Assembly: GCA_029243395.1 (NCBI GenBank)
Contig: JAQWSE010000013.1
Span: 124,001-188,000, forward strand
DNA from: Paracoccaceae bacterium
GTDB taxonomy: Bacteria; Pseudomonadota; Alphaproteobacteria; Rhodobacterales; Rhodobacteraceae
Length of the DNA stretch: 64,000 nucleotides
Direction of reading: 5' to 3'
Below the pieces are notes generated by a model that saw nothing but the letters and a program-made list of their open reading frames with translations, had not been told where the DNA came from and did no database searches. Made by a program: the position numbers and the translations under genes. This document shows positions 19,340 to 29,985 of this stretch, piece after piece (position 1 is the stretch's first letter; every line of letters begins with the position of its first letter).

Positions 19340-20186
19340 CCAATATTTATGGAAAGCAGAAAAGGAGGAATCTTTCCCAGAAATAAGTGTGCGTCAAGCG
19401 TTAGTTGGGTTGACTAAATTTGTCTTCTTCATGTCATTTACTTTATCCCTTATTCCGTTTTTTTTAATACTAAAAATTTTTTACAAGTGGACTGACATCA
19501 AAATCCCAATGTTGTTAGTCAGGAAGTTTTGGTCTCGAGTTGGATTAAAATTATGCGGACTGAATTTGCGAGTGCAAGGACATCTTTCTTCAAAAGTTAG
19601 TATAGTGGTATGCAACCATATCTCCTGGTTGGATATCTTAGTTATTCAGAGCGTTACGGATGTAGTTTTTGTGGCAAAATCTGAAGTTAAAACTTGGCCC
19701 GGCCTTGGTTTTCTTGCCCAATTGGCCGATACTCTTTTTGTAGAGCGCAAGCCTCAGAAAATTGAATTTCATTCAAAAGAAGCAGAAAAGATAATGTCAA
19801 TGGGAAACACTATTTGTTTTTTCCCAGAGGGAACAAGCTCTGACGGCCTTAGAGTGCTGAAGTTTCGCTCAGGTTTTTTTCAATTGGCTTACAATAATGT
19901 TCTTGGAACATGCAACTCGGTAATTCATATTCAACCATTGTCACTATTCTATGCACCACATAGCGTTGATAAAGATAATGATTTCTATGGATGGTGGGGG
20001 AGCATGAGTCTTTTTGCTCATATGGTGAAGATCTTATGCCAATCGTCAGGCACTGTAACTTTAAGGTTTCACCATTTGCTCAGTAGTAGTGATTTCCAAA
20101 ATCGAAAGCAATTAGCTAGTGAAGCGGAAAAAATCATTGGGGATGAAGTTGCATACAATATTTCTGCCAAGAACTTGAATGAGTAA
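19323..20186 (+). CDS. olsA: Lyso-ornithine lipid O-acyltransferase (OlsA/PlsC-like)
   Basis: This membrane acyltransferase adds the second acyl chain to lyso-ornithine lipid or a related lysolipid. One strong N-terminal membrane segment (FVFFMSFTLSLIPFFLILKI) precedes the catalytic HX4D motif VVCNHISWLDILV and the glycerophosphate-type motif FFPEGTSSDGLRVLKFRSG. Its 17-base overlap with olsB makes the ornithine-lipid role much more likely than a general PlsC role. It converges on eno with a 20-base gap, which leaves no room for a conventional terminator. Confidence 0.9.
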   Translation: MEKPDDQYLWKAEKEESFPEISVRQALVGLTKFVFFMSFTLSLIPFFLILKIFYKWTDIKIPMLLVRKFWSRVGLKLCGLNLRVQGHLSSKVSIVVCNHISWLDILVIQSVTDVVFVAKSEVKTWPGLGFLAQLADTLFVERKPQKIEFHSKEAEKIMSMGNTICFFPEGTSSDGLRVLKFRSGFFQLAYNNVLGTCNSVIHIQPLSLFYAPHSVDKDNDFYGWWGSMSLFAHMVKILCQSSGTVTLRFHHLLSSSDFQNRKQLASEAEKIIGDEVAYNISAKNLNE

Positions 20187-20206
20187 AGATTATATAATTA
20201 GTAACT

Positions 20207-21487
20207 CTACGTATATTTCAACAAATCCTTGGACATAAAACACTTCTCGCCCAAAGTTTCTTCAATTCGAAGTAATTGATTATATTTTGCGACACGGTCA
20301 GTTCTGCTAAGTGAACCGGTTTTAATTTGTCCAGCACCTGTTGCAACAGATATATCTGCAATCGATACATCCTCAGTTTCACCAGATCGATGAGAAACTA
20401 TTTGAAGGAAGTCATTTTTTTTAGCTATATCGATTACCCTTAAGGTTTCGGTTATAGTTCCAATTTGATTATATTTGACCAAAATGGCATTGCCTGCCCT
20501 GCTTTTGATCCCGATCTCTAGTCGCTGTGGGTTTGTTGCAAAAAGATCGTCTCCTACTAGCTGACATTTTGATCCTATTTGTGTGGTCAGATTTTTCCAT
20601 CCCTCCCAATCATCCTCAGCCATTCCATCTTCTATTGATACTATAGGATATCTTTTTTGTAAGTTTTCCAAAAACTGAACTTTTTGCTCTTGATCTAATC
20701 TTAAAGACTCTCCTTCCATATTATATCTTTTCCCATCGAAATACTCGCTTGAGGCACAATCTAAAGCTAGCATGAAATCCCCGCCTGGGGTATAATTCGC
20801 TTTTTCAACTGCTTTCATAATATAATCGATAGCATCGGTCGTACTTTTTAAAGGTGGTGCAAATCCGCCCTCATCACCGACTGCTGTGGTGAGTCCATCC
20901 GCTTTTAATAGATTTCTAAGTGAATGGAACACTTCTGAACCCATTCGAATGGCATTAGAAATAGAATTGGCTGAGATTGGTATAATCATGAATTCCTGAA
21001 TATCTAGGCTGTTGTCAGCGTGACTGCCGCCATTTAGAATATTCATCATAGGCATTGGTAATTTCAGGTTTTCTGGATCTTTTGCTAGGTGTATATAAAG
21101 GGGGGTTGAGTTAGATTTAGCAGCAGCTTGTGCTATAGCGATTGAAGTTCCAAGAATGGCATTAGCTCCTAGCCTTGATTTATTAGGTGTGCCATCTAAG
21201 GCTATTAGTGCTGTATCAATTTCCTTTTGGCCAAAAATATCAAATCCAGTAATGCTATCATTAATTTCTGTTTTGATTGAGTTGACAGCCTTTTGGACAC
21301 CTTTCCCATGGAAGCGACTTTTGTTGCCATCTCTTAGTTCCACTGCTTCGTGTTTGCCAGTGGATGCACCTGATGGAACGGCAGCTCTTCCAATCACTCC
21401 ACTAGTTAGTGTTACTTCCACTTCTACAGTTGGATTCCCGCGACTGTCTAATATTTCTCTTCCTGTTACGGACTTAATTTTGCTCAT
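20207..21487 (-). CDS. eno: Enolase
   Basis: Enolase interconverts 2-phosphoglycerate and phosphoenolpyruvate. Standard landmarks are present: [18 protein letters not shown] at the start, [15 protein letters not shown] (loop residues), [16 protein letters not shown], the metal ligands in [24 protein letters not shown] and VGDDLFATN, the catalytic Lys in [11 protein letters not shown], and [12 protein letters not shown] 21487 matches the family start MSKIKSV; an in-frame ATG at 21502 would add five residues. Its start lies inside the 3' end of the upstream fur-family gene (14-base overlap), so translation is probably coupled. Confidence 0.97.
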   Translation of the reverse strand: MSKIKSVTGREILDSRGNPTVEVEVTLTSGVIGRAAVPSGASTGKHEAVELRDGNKSRFHGKGVQKAVNSIKTEINDSITGFDIFGQKEIDTALIALDGTPNKSRLGANAILGTSIAIAQAAAKSNSTPLYIHLAKDPENLKLPMPMMNILNGGSHADNSLDIQEFMIIPISANSISNAIRMGSEVFHSLRNLLKADGLTTAVGDEGGFAPPLKSTTDAIDYIMKAVEKANYTPGGDFMLALDCASSEYFDGKRYNMEGESLRLDQEQKVQFLENLQKRYPIVSIEDGMAEDDWEGWKNLTTQIGSKCQLVGDDLFATNPQRLEIGIKSRAGNAILVKYNQIGTITETLRVIDIAKKNDFLQIVSHRSGETEDVSIADISVATGAGQIKTGSLSRTDRVAKYNQLLRIEETLGEKCFMSKDLLKYT

Positions 21488-21905
21488 TTTTCTTTTTTCC
21501 ATACAATTCTAATCGGTGTCCTAATAGCTTGTACCCATATCGAGCAGCTATCTTTTCTTGTAATAGCTCAATTTCTTTATCAACAAATTCAATAATCCTA
21601 CCAGTCTGCATATCTATCAAATGGTCATGATGCTCTCTTTCGGCATTTTCATATCTGGTCTTTCCATCCTTGAATTCCAGTTTTTCTATAATTCCAGCTT
21701 CTTCGAATAGTTTTACAGTTCGATATACTGTCGCAATAGATATTTTAGGATCAATAACACTTACTCTAGAAAAAAGTTCCTCAACATGTGGGTGATCTAC
21801 AGATTCGTCTAACACTCTAGCAATCAATTTTCTTTGTTCCGTTATACGAAAACCACTACTTGCACACCTTTTTAGAATGCCTTTAGAACCCAATCGTGTA
21901 TTCAT
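21474..21905 (-). CDS. fur: Fur/Mur-family metalloregulator
   Basis: This 143-residue metal-sensing repressor has an N-terminal winged helix ([14 protein letters not shown] and [19 protein letters not shown]) and a dimerisation/metal domain with the family block [19 protein letters not shown]. It has no C-terminal CXXC structural-zinc pair, as is usual for alphaproteobacterial Fur/Mur proteins that sense manganese or iron; it lacks the heme-binding features of Irr. Which metal it senses cannot be decided from sequence. It lies directly upstream of and overlaps eno, an arrangement that may simply share a promoter. Confidence 0.9.
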   Translation of the reverse strand: MNTRLGSKGILKRCASSGFRITEQRKLIARVLDESVDHPHVEELFSRVSVIDPKISIATVYRTVKLFEEAGIIEKLEFKDGKTRYENAEREHHDHLIDMQTGRIIEFVDKEIELLQEKIAARYGYKLLGHRLELYGKKKNEQN

Positions 21906-21971
21906 AATTATTCTTTCAACATTAGCTTAGTATCAATTGAATTTTAACAGATAAATAAGGGAGACGCCAAC

Positions 21972-22775
21972 TCAACCATCTTCTTTAGCCTTTATGGATT
22001 CCCAGACAAAACTTGGTGAGAATTCCTTTGTTGTGTCATTTTTTCTTTCAAAGTCATCCCTTATTTTAAAATATTCTATGCATCGAAGTGAAAAAATAGT
22101 GTTTGCATCGCGTATGCAAAGTTCGGGATCTAGTTCGAGTTTTCTTGCAAGGTTTATCATCGAAAATAATAATTCGCCTATGCCATGGCTGATTTTTTTT
22201 TCATGACCTCTTTTTATTGTTTTTTTAAACTCTAGTAGGTTTTCTAAAGTTGTTGTGATAATAGAGCTTAAATCATTAAAATCTAGGCCTAAAGAGCTTG
22301 CAGTATTCTGTAATTTTCTTGCCCGATTAAGAGGAGGCAATGATGTATCAGTTCCCATGAAGGGAGAAGGTTCCTCGCCTTTATCAAGGCGTTCTTGTTT
22401 TTTAATTTTCTCCCAACTGATTTTTTGTTCTTCAATAGTCTTTTTTTCCTTTTGAATGCCGAAAATATGAGGATGACGCCTAATCATTTTATCTGCAGCT
22501 TTATCAATTATTCTATCTATATCAAAAAGCCCTTTTTCTTTTGCGATTTGAGCTTGAAACACTATTTGAAGTAATAAATCACCCAGTTCATCGCATGTTT
22601 GCTCGGAATCTCCTTTGCCTAAAGCTTCTGCAAGTTCGTAGGATTCTTCAATAATATAAGGTATTAATGATTTTGAGGTTTGTTCAAGGTCCCATTGACA
22701 TCCTTCGTTAGGGTCACGCAGTTTTTTAATGATTTCAAGCAAATCTGAAAGAGGTCGTTTTTTTCCTAAAGCCAT
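21972..22775 (-). CDS. mazG: Nucleoside triphosphate pyrophosphohydrolase MazG
   Basis: MazG hydrolyses (d)NTPs to monophosphates, limiting aberrant nucleotides and ppGpp. Two MazG repeats are visible: the first with CQWDLEQTSKSLIPYIIEES and ELGDLLLQIVFQAQIA, the second with GELLFSMINLARKLELDPE, each carrying EXXE-type metal residues. Length 267 fits the two-domain bacterial enzyme. It lies between the fur gene and gpt on the minus strand with gaps of ~66 and 69 bases. Confidence 0.93.
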   Translation of the reverse strand: MALGKKRPLSDLLEIIKKLRDPNEGCQWDLEQTSKSLIPYIIEESYELAEALGKGDSEQTCDELGDLLLQIVFQAQIAKEKGLFDIDRIIDKAADKMIRRHPHIFGIQKEKKTIEEQKISWEKIKKQERLDKGEEPSPFMGTDTSLPPLNRARKLQNTASSLGLDFNDLSSIITTTLENLLEFKKTIKRGHEKKISHGIGELLFSMINLARKLELDPELCIRDANTIFSLRCIEYFKIRDDFERKNDTTKEFSPSFVWESIKAKEDG

Positions 22776-22844
22776 TTTTTTGGAACCGCTTTTTATTAAA
22801 ATGTTGTTAGAAATAAAAGAAAAGCTAAAAAAACCTGGATCCGT

Positions 22845-23348
22845 TTAACCATCGCCACGAAATGGAGCTACATATTGTAATGCCATATCCCATGGAAAAA
22901 AAATCCACGTATCCTGGCTGACTTCAGTAATAAAGGTATCTACCTCATTTCGGCCAATTGGCTTAGCATAGATGGAAGCAAAGTGTGCCTGAGGGTGGCT
23001 TGCTCTTACCAATTGCATGGTTTTCCCACTATCAACTAAATCATCTATTATAATAATTCCATCTCCATCCAAAATGACATCAGAATTTGGGGGTTTTAAA
23101 ATTTTTGCTTCTGATTGACTGTTGTGGTCATATGATTTTATAGAAATTGTTTCCACAATTCTGATGTCTAATTCTCTAGCTATAATCATGGCTGGAACCA
23201 TTCCTCCTCGGGTAATAGCTATTATGGCTTTCCATTGCCCTCCGAGAGGTCCTTTGCCCTCTAGGCGCCATGCCAATGCTCGACTATCTCGATGGATTTG
23301 ATCCCACGATACATGGAAACCTTTTTCGTGAGGTAAGCGCTCTTTCAA
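22845..23348 (-). CDS. gpt: Xanthine(-guanine) phosphoribosyltransferase
   Basis: This purine salvage enzyme transfers phosphoribosyl groups to guanine and xanthine. The PRPP-binding motif is [18 protein letters not shown], preceded by [19 protein letters not shown], and the C-terminus [18 protein letters not shown] resembles the Gpt group closely. Length 167 is normal. It overlaps the upstream fabI gene by four bases. Confidence 0.93.
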   Translation of the reverse strand: MKERLPHEKGFHVSWDQIHRDSRALAWRLEGKGPLGGQWKAIIAITRGGMVPAMIIARELDIRIVETISIKSYDHNSQSEAKILKPPNSDVILDGDGIIIIDDLVDSGKTMQLVRASHPQAHFASIYAKPIGRNEVDTFITEVSQDTWIFFPWDMALQYVAPFRGDG

Positions 23349-24175
23349 TGCTCTAAATCCTTTCTGCCAGTGACAACGTCTATATCTGGAGCATCTTCAG
23401 CTTTCATTCCAACAACGTGGTAACCAGCGTCAACATGTAGATTTTCGCCAGTTACTCCAGAAGACATGTCCGAAAGCAAAAAAAGTGCTGCTTTCCCTAT
23501 TTCACTTTGGGTCACATTTCGTCGTAATGGCGAATTAAGCTCGTTCCACTTCATAATATATCTAAAGTCCCCAATCCCTGAAGCAGCCAGCGTCTTTATA
23601 GTACCTGCTGACAACGAATTCACTCTGATGTTATTTGGTCCCATGTCCATGGCCAAATATCGTACTGATGCTTCTAGAGCTGCTTTAGCTACTCCCATAA
23701 CATTATAGTGGGGCAGTACTTTTTCTGATCCATAATATGTCAGTGTAAGAATTGATCCACCTTTAGTCATGATTTTTTCTGCTCTTTGTGCTACAGCAGT
23801 AAAAGAAAAAGTAGATATAGAGAGCGTGTTCGTGAAGTTTTCTTCTGAAGTACTAATATATCTACCACGTAGTTCTGATTTGTCAGAAAATCCGATTGCA
23901 TGAACTAAAAAATCTATATTGCCCCATAGCTCTTGCAGATTCAAGAACACTGAATCTATAGAATCTGGATTGCCCACGTCACACTCAATCAGTACTTCAC
24001 TTCCAATTCCTTCAGCCAGTGGTACTAGTCTCTTTTTTAAAGAATCTGTTTGATAGGTGAAAGCAAGTTCTGCACCGGCAAGACTGCATGCCTCAGCTAT
24101 ACCCCAAGCTATTGATTTATTGTTGGCGACCCCCATAATTAAGCCACGTTTACCTTTTAAGAGACCTTCAACCAT
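23345..24175 (-). CDS. fabI: Enoyl-[acyl-carrier-protein] reductase (NADH)
   Basis: FabI reduces enoyl-ACP in the last step of each fatty-acid elongation round. The N-terminus [19 protein letters not shown] is the characteristic altered Rossmann motif, [11 protein letters not shown] follows, and the catalytic Tyr/Lys pair lies in [19 protein letters not shown], with [18 protein letters not shown] as the substrate loop. Length 276 is typical. gpt follows with a four-base overlap; pdxH is divergent upstream. Confidence 0.95.
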   Translation of the reverse strand: MVEGLLKGKRGLIMGVANNKSIAWGIAEACSLAGAELAFTYQTDSLKKRLVPLAEGIGSEVLIECDVGNPDSIDSVFLNLQELWGNIDFLVHAIGFSDKSELRGRYISTSEENFTNTLSISTFSFTAVAQRAEKIMTKGGSILTLTYYGSEKVLPHYNVMGVAKAALEASVRYLAMDMGPNNIRVNSLSAGTIKTLAASGIGDFRYIMKWNELNSPLRRNVTQSEIGKAALFLLSDMSSGVTGENLHVDAGYHVVGMKAEDAPDIDVVTGRKDLEH

Positions 24176-24321
24176 ATTTTTTTAACACATTTTGAGTTAA
24201 ATTGAGATACATCAAAAAAAATCCTTTAAAATATTTTAGTATTATTATTCCATAATGCTTTATGTTTTTGTAGAATACTTTTGAACAACTTTCAAAGGTA
24301 ATATTAATTTTTGGAGATTTG

Positions 24322-24903
24322 ATGCAAAAAGATCCTATCAAGAAGGTTTTGGCTTGGATGAATCTTGCTGCGAGCGCTGAAATAAACGACCCTGAGGCAG
24401 TTTCTCTTGCTACTGTTGATCAGAATGGCTTCCCAAATGTTAGAACAGTTTTATTAAGGAAAATAGAGTCGGACGCGTTTCTATTTTTCACTAATTACAC
24501 TTCAAAAAAATCTCAGGAAATAGAATTTAATAGTAAGGTGGCGCTTTCATTCCACTGGAAGAGTCTAGCAAAGCAAATCCGTATACGCGGTATCGCTGAA
24601 AAAGAAGATGGCGTTGTGGCTGATGAGTATTACCATGCTAGAGCCTTGGGTTCAAAAATAGGGGCATGGGCTTCAAAGCAAAGTTCGGTCTTGCTTAACA
24701 GAAAAGAATTACTGGAAAGAGTGCGTGAAGCAGAAAAGAAATTTAAGGACAATCCTCATAGGCCTAGTTTTTGGGGAGGGATAAGAATAAGACCTTTATC
24801 AATAGAATTTTGGCAGGAGGGGGAATCTCGACTTCACGAAAGGGAATTGTGGAATAGAAGTGACATTGGGGAAAAATGGTTTAACTGCCTTCTTTATCCT
24901 TAG
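24322..24903 (+). CDS. pdxH: Pyridoxamine 5'-phosphate oxidase
   Basis: This FMN enzyme makes pyridoxal phosphate. Family blocks are ATVDQNGFPNVRTVLLRK, FFTNYTSKKSQEIEFN, RIRGIAEKEDGVVADEYYHAR, and the C-terminus FWQEGESRLHEREL. GGAG five bases before ATG 24322 decides the start over an adjacent TTG. The length (~193) is slightly short because the N-terminus is compact. PLP demand here is high: Kbl, threonine synthase and the Cys/Met enzyme in the window all use it. Confidence 0.94.
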   Translation: MQKDPIKKVLAWMNLAASAEINDPEAVSLATVDQNGFPNVRTVLLRKIESDAFLFFTNYTSKKSQEIEFNSKVALSFHWKSLAKQIRIRGIAEKEDGVVADEYYHARALGSKIGAWASKQSSVLLNRKELLERVREAEKKFKDNPHRPSFWGGIRIRPLSIEFWQEGESRLHERELWNRSDIGEKWFNCLLYP

Positions 24904-25032
24904 ACCATTTAATTGAGGAATTTTCTGGTGTTAGATAATAATAGAGGTTGCTTATTAGAAAAACAGTTTTAATATTAGCGTATTAATTTTTAAAGTAGTT
25001 CAAGATGAGATGGGATAAAGGGGTCTTGAACG

Positions 25033-25542
25033 ATGCAAAAGATGCAGGGTCATGTAAAGTGGTTTGATTCTGTCAGGGGCTACGGTTTTTTAGTCGTAGA
25101 TGACAGTGATGGTGACGTATTGTTGCATGCAAACGTGTTGAAAAACTTTGGACGTAGCTCAATTGCGGAAAATTCGATTATTGAGTTTGAATTACAAGAA
25201 ACTGAAAAGGGCCGGCAAGTCATAACAATTCACGAGATTCGTAACCCAGTAAACGATGACTGTGATAGTATGAAAAAAAATCAAGAATCCGAAAAATTAT
25301 ATGGAAAAGAAATTGAGCCTGCTAGGGTTAAATGGTTCGACAAATCCAAGGGATTCGGTTTTGCCAACGTTTTTAAATCTAATGAAGATGTGTTTTTGCA
25401 TATGGAAGTTTTGAAAAACTATGGTTTATCTGATCTTCAGGTGGGTGAGGCAATCGCAATTCGAATTGTGGATGGACCGCGTGGTAAGATGGCTGAGGCC
25501 ATTTTCTCATGGGACAATCAAATTACGAATGAGAAATCCTAG
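25033..25542 (+). CDS. Double cold-shock-domain protein
   Basis: Two CspA-like OB folds in one 169-residue chain: the first with GHVKWFDSVRGYGFL and GDVLLHANVLKNFG, the second with ARVKWFDKSKGFGFA and EDVFLHMEVLKNYG. The RNP1 (GYGFL, GFGFA) and RNP2 (VLLH, VFLH) aromatic residues are intact in both. A charged linker of ~25 residues separates them. This is the usual alphaproteobacterial two-domain form, thought to act as an RNA chaperone or single-strand binder. AAGGGG lies about ten bases upstream of the ATG. Confidence 0.93.
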   Translation: MQKMQGHVKWFDSVRGYGFLVVDDSDGDVLLHANVLKNFGRSSIAENSIIEFELQETEKGRQVITIHEIRNPVNDDCDSMKKNQESEKLYGKEIEPARVKWFDKSKGFGFANVFKSNEDVFLHMEVLKNYGLSDLQVGEAIAIRIVDGPRGKMAEAIFSWDNQITNEKS

Positions 25543-25730
25543 TATTGTTCAACTTTGCTTAACTAATTGAATAATTATCCTAATTTAAGAATAAATGTGG
25601 AATGGAAAATTATTTTTTTTTGCAAAATTCAACCAAGGATTTGTTGCTATTCAGGCCCTCATTATGTTTCCTAGAAGTGCGAAGAGAAAAAGCTTCCATT
25701 TTATTAATTAAAATAATAAAACGAATTGTT

Positions 25731-25807
<77 letters not shown>

Positions 25808-25862
25808 TGCAAGGGAATATCTTTGATTTCAAGCTTTGTAGTCCTCAATCCCTAATAAACTT

Positions 25863-27527
25863 TCATAAAATCCCTGGTAGGTTAAGATTATTGAATCTGG
25901 CACAATCTAGGGCATCTTCGTATCCGGCGTCTGCATGACGCATAACCCCAGATGCTGGATCATTCCATAACACCTTCGCAAGTTTTTCGTCTGTAGCATT
26001 TGTCCCATCACAGCAAATTACCATCCCAGCATGCTGAGAGAATCCCATTCCAACGCCTCCACCATGATGAATGCTAACCCATGTTGCCCCTGATGCAGTA
26101 TTTAAAAGTGCGTTCAAGAGTGGCCAATCTGATACAGCATCGGAACCATCCTTCATCGCTTCGGTTTCCCGGTTTGGTGAGGCGACCGAACCCGAGTCCA
26201 AATGATCGCGTCCGATGACCACGGGGGCCTTGAGTTCGCCGTTGCGAACCATCTCATTAAAGGCCAGCCCCAGTTTGTGGCGCACACCCAGACCCACCCA
26301 GCAGATCCGCGCGGGTAGGCCTTGAAAGCTGATTCGCTCGCGCGCCATGTCTAGCCAGTTGTGGAGATGCGGGTCATCCACCAGTTCCTTGACCTTGGCG
26401 TCGGTCTTGTAAATGTCTTCGGGGTCACCCGACAGCGCGCACCACCGAAAAGGGCCGATGCCCTTGCAAAATAGCGGACGGATATAGGCGGGCACGAAGC
26501 CTGGGAAGGCAAAGGCACTTTCCAAGCCTTCGTCTAGCGCGACCTGACGGATGTTGTTGCCATAGTCGAGCGTTGGCACACCCACATTCCAGAAATCCAC
26601 CATGGCCGCAACATGGATTTTCATCGAAGCGCGTGCGGCTTTCTCTACCGCCTTGGGATCGCTTTCCTGTTTATGACGCCACTCCGCTACGCTCCAGCCT
26701 TGGGGCAGATACCCGTGGATAGGGTCGTGGGCCGAAGTCTGATCGGTAACAATATCAGGGCGGACGCCACGCTTCACAAGTTCGGGGAACATGTCTGCGG
26801 CGTTGCCAATAAGGGCTACGGATTTTGCCTCGCCGGCTTTGGTCCAGCGATCAATTATTGCTAGCGCTTCATCGAGTGAATGGGTTTTTTCGTCGACATA
26901 GTTTGTGCGCAGTCGGAAGTCCGCACGGGTTTCGTCGCATTCCACCGCTAGGCAGCAGGCGCCTGCCATCACAGCAGCCAAGGGCTGCGCGCCGCCCATC
27001 CCGCCAAGGCCGCCCGTCAGAATCCAGCGACCCTTTAGGTTGCCGTCATAATGCTGGCGGCCCGCTTCTACAAAGGTTTCGTAGGTTCCTTGAACAATGC
27101 CCTGCGAGCCGATGTAGATCCACGATCCGGCTGTCATCTGGCCATACATGGCCAGTCCCTTCTTATCCAGTTCGTTAAAATGGTCCCAGTTGGCCCAATT
27201 CGGCACGAGGTTGGAGTTTGCGATCAAAACACGCGGTGCGTCCTTATGGGTGCGGAACACGCCAACGGGTTTGCCTGATTGCACGAGCAGCGTTTGGTCG
27301 TCTTCCAGATCCTTAAGGCTCGCGACGATGGTGTCAAAATCCTTCCAGGTCCGCGCAGCACGTCCAATGCCACCGTAAACCACCAGTTCATGCGGGTTTT
27401 CAGCGACATCGGGGTGCAGGTTGTTCATCAGCATCCGCATTGGTGCTTCCGTTAGCCAGCTTTTGGCCGTGATTTCGGGTCCTGTGGCTGGATAGACATC
27501 GCGAATGTTATTACGTGGATTGGTCAT
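25863..27527 (-). CDS. hutU: Urocanate hydratase
   Basis: Urocanase converts urocanate to imidazolonepropionate in histidine catabolism. Family blocks include [33 protein letters not shown] (NAD site), [38 protein letters not shown] and the Cys-bearing catalytic region [11 protein letters not shown]. Length 554 is normal. The gene is compositionally split: hand counts give 110 of 180 G+C at 26161-26340 but 138 of 300 at 25861-26160, so the last ~100 codons resemble the host and the rest does not. The change falls in the highly conserved [14 protein letters not shown] segment. GGGAG precedes the ATG. It is the last gene of the operon. Confidence 0.96.
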   Translation of the reverse strand: MTNPRNNIRDVYPATGPEITAKSWLTEAPMRMLMNNLHPDVAENPHELVVYGGIGRAARTWKDFDTIVASLKDLEDDQTLLVQSGKPVGVFRTHKDAPRVLIANSNLVPNWANWDHFNELDKKGLAMYGQMTAGSWIYIGSQGIVQGTYETFVEAGRQHYDGNLKGRWILTGGLGGMGGAQPLAAVMAGACCLAVECDETRADFRLRTNYVDEKTHSLDEALAIIDRWTKAGEAKSVALIGNAADMFPELVKRGVRPDIVTDQTSAHDPIHGYLPQGWSVAEWRHKQESDPKAVEKAARASMKIHVAAMVDFWNVGVPTLDYGNNIRQVALDEGLESAFAFPGFVPAYIRPLFCKGIGPFRWCALSGDPEDIYKTDAKVKELVDDPHLHNWLDMARERISFQGLPARICWVGLGVRHKLGLAFNEMVRNGELKAPVVIGRDHLDSGSVASPNRETEAMKDGSDAVSDWPLLNALLNTASGATWVSIHHGGGVGMGFSQHAGMVICCDGTNATDEKLAKVLWNDPASGVMRHADAGYEDALDCARFNNLNLPGIL

Positions 27528-27539
27528 AGAGTTGCTCCC

Positions 27540-27662
27540 TCAATGTGCCAGAAAATGACCGGCGATAATGTTACGTTGAATTTCTGAAGAGCCTTCGTAA
27601 ATCCGCTGGATCCAGAGGTCGCGCGTGAGATTTAGAACACGAAATCTGTTCAAAGATTTCAT
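27540..27662 (-). pseudogene. Acyl-CoA dehydrogenase C-terminal remnant inside the hut operon
   Basis: Between hutG and hutU the minus strand has a 40-codon open frame beginning [12 protein letters not shown] and continuing RDLWIQRIYEGSSEIQRNII before ending AGHFLAH. The RIYEGSSEIQRNIIA stretch is the classic C-terminal signature of acyl-CoA dehydrogenases (the EGTSEIQ helix end); the other ~340 residues of such an enzyme are absent. The ATG overlaps the hutG stop as ATGA, and its stop is 12 bases before hutU. It is GC-rich like the operon core, so it probably arrived with it. Whether the 40-residue peptide is still made is unknown. Confidence 0.75.
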
Positions 27663-28453
27663 AGAATGCCCTCCCGTGTCATAGTGTCGAGCCGTGACAG
27701 AATCTTGGAAAGGGGTGTGCGCAAGTGCCGGGCCTTGCCTGAATCAAGCGCCCAAGGAGTAGTTTCAGAGGCAAGATAGGTGGATTGCGCGAGTTCCATT
27801 TGGATTGCATGAAACCCTTCCGAGGGGCGGCCATAATAGCGTGTCGTCCAGCCACCTTTAAAGCGGCCATTCAGGACGCTGGTATAACCGTCTGTTTCTT
27901 CGCAGATTTCCAGCACCGCTGTTTCGATGGGTGGAGCACATGTCCTGCCCATATTAGTGCCGATGTTGAAATCGGGTAGCGTTCCGTCGAACAGAAATGG
28001 AATGTCGCTGCGGATGGAATGGCAGTCGTAAAGAATCACAACGCTGTGTTGCGCGTGCACGCGTCGAAGCTCGGCTTCAAGTGCCGCGTGATAGGGCGCG
28101 TGAAAGGCAAGGCGGCGCACCTCAATTTCTTCGGCGGTGGGTGCCTTTATCCAAATTGGATTCCCGTCAAAATCGGTCTTTGGTACCAGCCCGGTGGTGT
28201 TTTGTCCGGGATAAAGGCTTTGCCCCGATGGGTCACGGTTTGCGTCGATGGCATAGCGGTGGAACGTGGCCTGGACCATTGTCGCGCACTCCAGTAAGCC
28301 CTCGTAGAGCGTGTGGACATGCCAATCCGTATCGTCGAGCCCTTGACCTCGCTCATTCAATTGGGTGCGGATGGCGTCGGGTAGCCAAGTGCCGGTATGA
28401 GGCAAGCCAAGAACAACGGGGCTGTTTCCGCGGGTGACTTCAACGGGGGTCAT
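27659..28453 (-). CDS. hutG: N-formylglutamate deformylase
   Basis: This zinc hydrolase releases glutamate and formate from N-formylglutamate, ending the five-step hut branch. Family features are [19 protein letters not shown] near the start (first metal His), [32 protein letters not shown], and [20 protein letters not shown] with a metal His. Length 264 is normal. It overlaps hutH by ATGA and the acyl-CoA dehydrogenase remnant by ATGA. Composition is GC-rich throughout. The formate released could feed the formate dehydrogenase encoded at 9428-13913 (inference). Confidence 0.95.
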   Translation of the reverse strand: MTPVEVTRGNSPVVLGLPHTGTWLPDAIRTQLNERGQGLDDTDWHVHTLYEGLLECATMVQATFHRYAIDANRDPSGQSLYPGQNTTGLVPKTDFDGNPIWIKAPTAEEIEVRRLAFHAPYHAALEAELRRVHAQHSVVILYDCHSIRSDIPFLFDGTLPDFNIGTNMGRTCAPPIETAVLEICEETDGYTSVLNGRFKGGWTTRYYGRPSEGFHAIQMELAQSTYLASETTPWALDSGKARHLRTPLSKILSRLDTMTREGIL

Positions 28454-29985
28454 ATGAGTAACTCCGGCATGGGCACGCCCGCCGCTTGGGGCAGGGTACC
28501 GTTGAGAACTAGAGTTGCTGCTGCCTCAAGGTCCGGCGCCATATAGCGATCGTCGGTTAGGGTTGCTACGCTCTGGCGCAGATGTTTGATCACTGCACGC
28601 AATGGTACGCTGGTTAATAGAGGTTCCCGAAATTCGATCCCTCGCGCGGCACAGAGCAATTCTACGCCAATGATGCGCTCGAGGTTGGCAACCATCCGAC
28701 CCAAACGAACCGCGCCATGGGCTGCCATGCTTACGTGATCCTCTTGGTTGGCGGACGTTGGGGTGCTGTCTGTCACGCAGGGATTTGCCAGATGCTTGTT
28801 CTCGCTCATTAAGGCGGCTGTAGTCACTTCGGCAATCATCAGGCCTGAATTCAAACCGGGGTTTGGTGTTAGGAAAGGTGGTAGGTCGAAGCTAAGTGTC
28901 GGGTCTACGATCAAGGCAATACGGCGTTGCGAGATGGCACCAATTTCTGCTACGGCCAGCGCAATCATGTCAGCGGCAAACCCGACGGGTTCGGCGTGAA
29001 AATTTCCTCCTGACACGATAAGACCCGCCTCGGATAGGACAAGTGGGTTGTCGGTGGCGGCGTTCGCTTCGATTTCAAGGGTGCGCCCAGCCATGCGTAG
29101 CATGTCCATCGCGGCACCCGTTACCTGTGGTTGGCAGCGAATGCAATATGGGTCTTGAACACGGCTGTCACCCTCCCGATGGCTTTCGCGGATTTCTGAG
29201 CCAGCGAGCAGCGCTCGTAAGGTGGCGGCGGCATCTATCTGCCCAGCGTGGCCGCGCAATTCGTGGATTTCCGGCTGCAAGGGTGCGGTAGAGCCCATGA
29301 TCGCGTCTGTCGACATGGCCGATGTGACCAGTGCCGCCCCCATCGCGCGCCAGGCGTCAAAGAGGCCAGCGAGTGCGAAGGCAGTTGAAAATTGCGTGCC
29401 GTTGATCAGCGCAAGGCCTTCTTTGGCCTCCAGTTCAACCGGGTTCAACCCTGCACGCCTAAGAGCTTCGCATCCCGGCAGAGTTTGGCCTGCATAGTCG
29501 GCTTCACCGTGGCCCATCATCACCGCTGCCATATGAGCCAATGGGGCAAGGTCGCCGGATGCGCCAACTGACCCTTGCACGGGGATCATCGGCGTAACGC
29601 CGCGTGCGAGCATCTCTTCGAGAAGCGTGATGAGTTCCATCCTGGCCCCCGAAGCCCCTCTACCAAGACTGAGAAGCTTGAGCGCCATCATCAGACGTGC
29701 ATGTGCGCGTGTGCTTGGCTCGCCGACGCCGCAGCAATGCGACAAAATCAGATTGCGTTGCAGCGTCGCTGTGTCCTTTGCCTCAATCTTGACCGACGCG
29801 AGTTTGCCAAAGCCGGTATTGACGCCGTAAACCGCTGTGTTGCTATTTGCGGCTGCAGCAATCTGTGCAGCGGCTTGCGTGATTGCGGCGTGGCAGGCGG
29901 GATCAAGGCGCACCGGGGCATCTGAGCGCCAGAGAGCTTCAAGTTGTGTTAAGGACGTTTTGCCCGGTGTCATGATATGGGTCAT
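28450..29985 (-). CDS. hutH: Histidine ammonia-lyase
   Basis: HutH removes ammonia from histidine to give urocanate. The self-forming MIO cofactor comes from Ala142-Ser143-Gly144 in [16 protein letters not shown]. Other family blocks are [11 protein letters not shown], the QDPYC-type site [18 protein letters not shown], and [16 protein letters not shown]. Length 511 is typical. It overlaps hutI and hutG by ATGA at both ends. GC-rich throughout, unlike neighbouring genes outside the operon. Confidence 0.97.
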   Translation of the reverse strand: MTHIMTPGKTSLTQLEALWRSDAPVRLDPACHAAITQAAAQIAAAANSNTAVYGVNTGFGKLASVKIEAKDTATLQRNLILSHCCGVGEPSTRAHARLMMALKLLSLGRGASGARMELITLLEEMLARGVTPMIPVQGSVGASGDLAPLAHMAAVMMGHGEADYAGQTLPGCEALRRAGLNPVELEAKEGLALINGTQFSTAFALAGLFDAWRAMGAALVTSAMSTDAIMGSTAPLQPEIHELRGHAGQIDAAATLRALLAGSEIRESHREGDSRVQDPYCIRCQPQVTGAAMDMLRMAGRTLEIEANAATDNPLVLSEAGLIVSGGNFHAEPVGFAADMIALAVAEIGAISQRRIALIVDPTLSFDLPPFLTPNPGLNSGLMIAEVTTAALMSENKHLANPCVTDSTPTSANQEDHVSMAAHGAVRLGRMVANLERIIGVELLCAARGIEFREPLLTSVPLRAVIKHLRQSVATLTDDRYMAPDLEAAATLVLNGTLPQAAGVPMPELLI

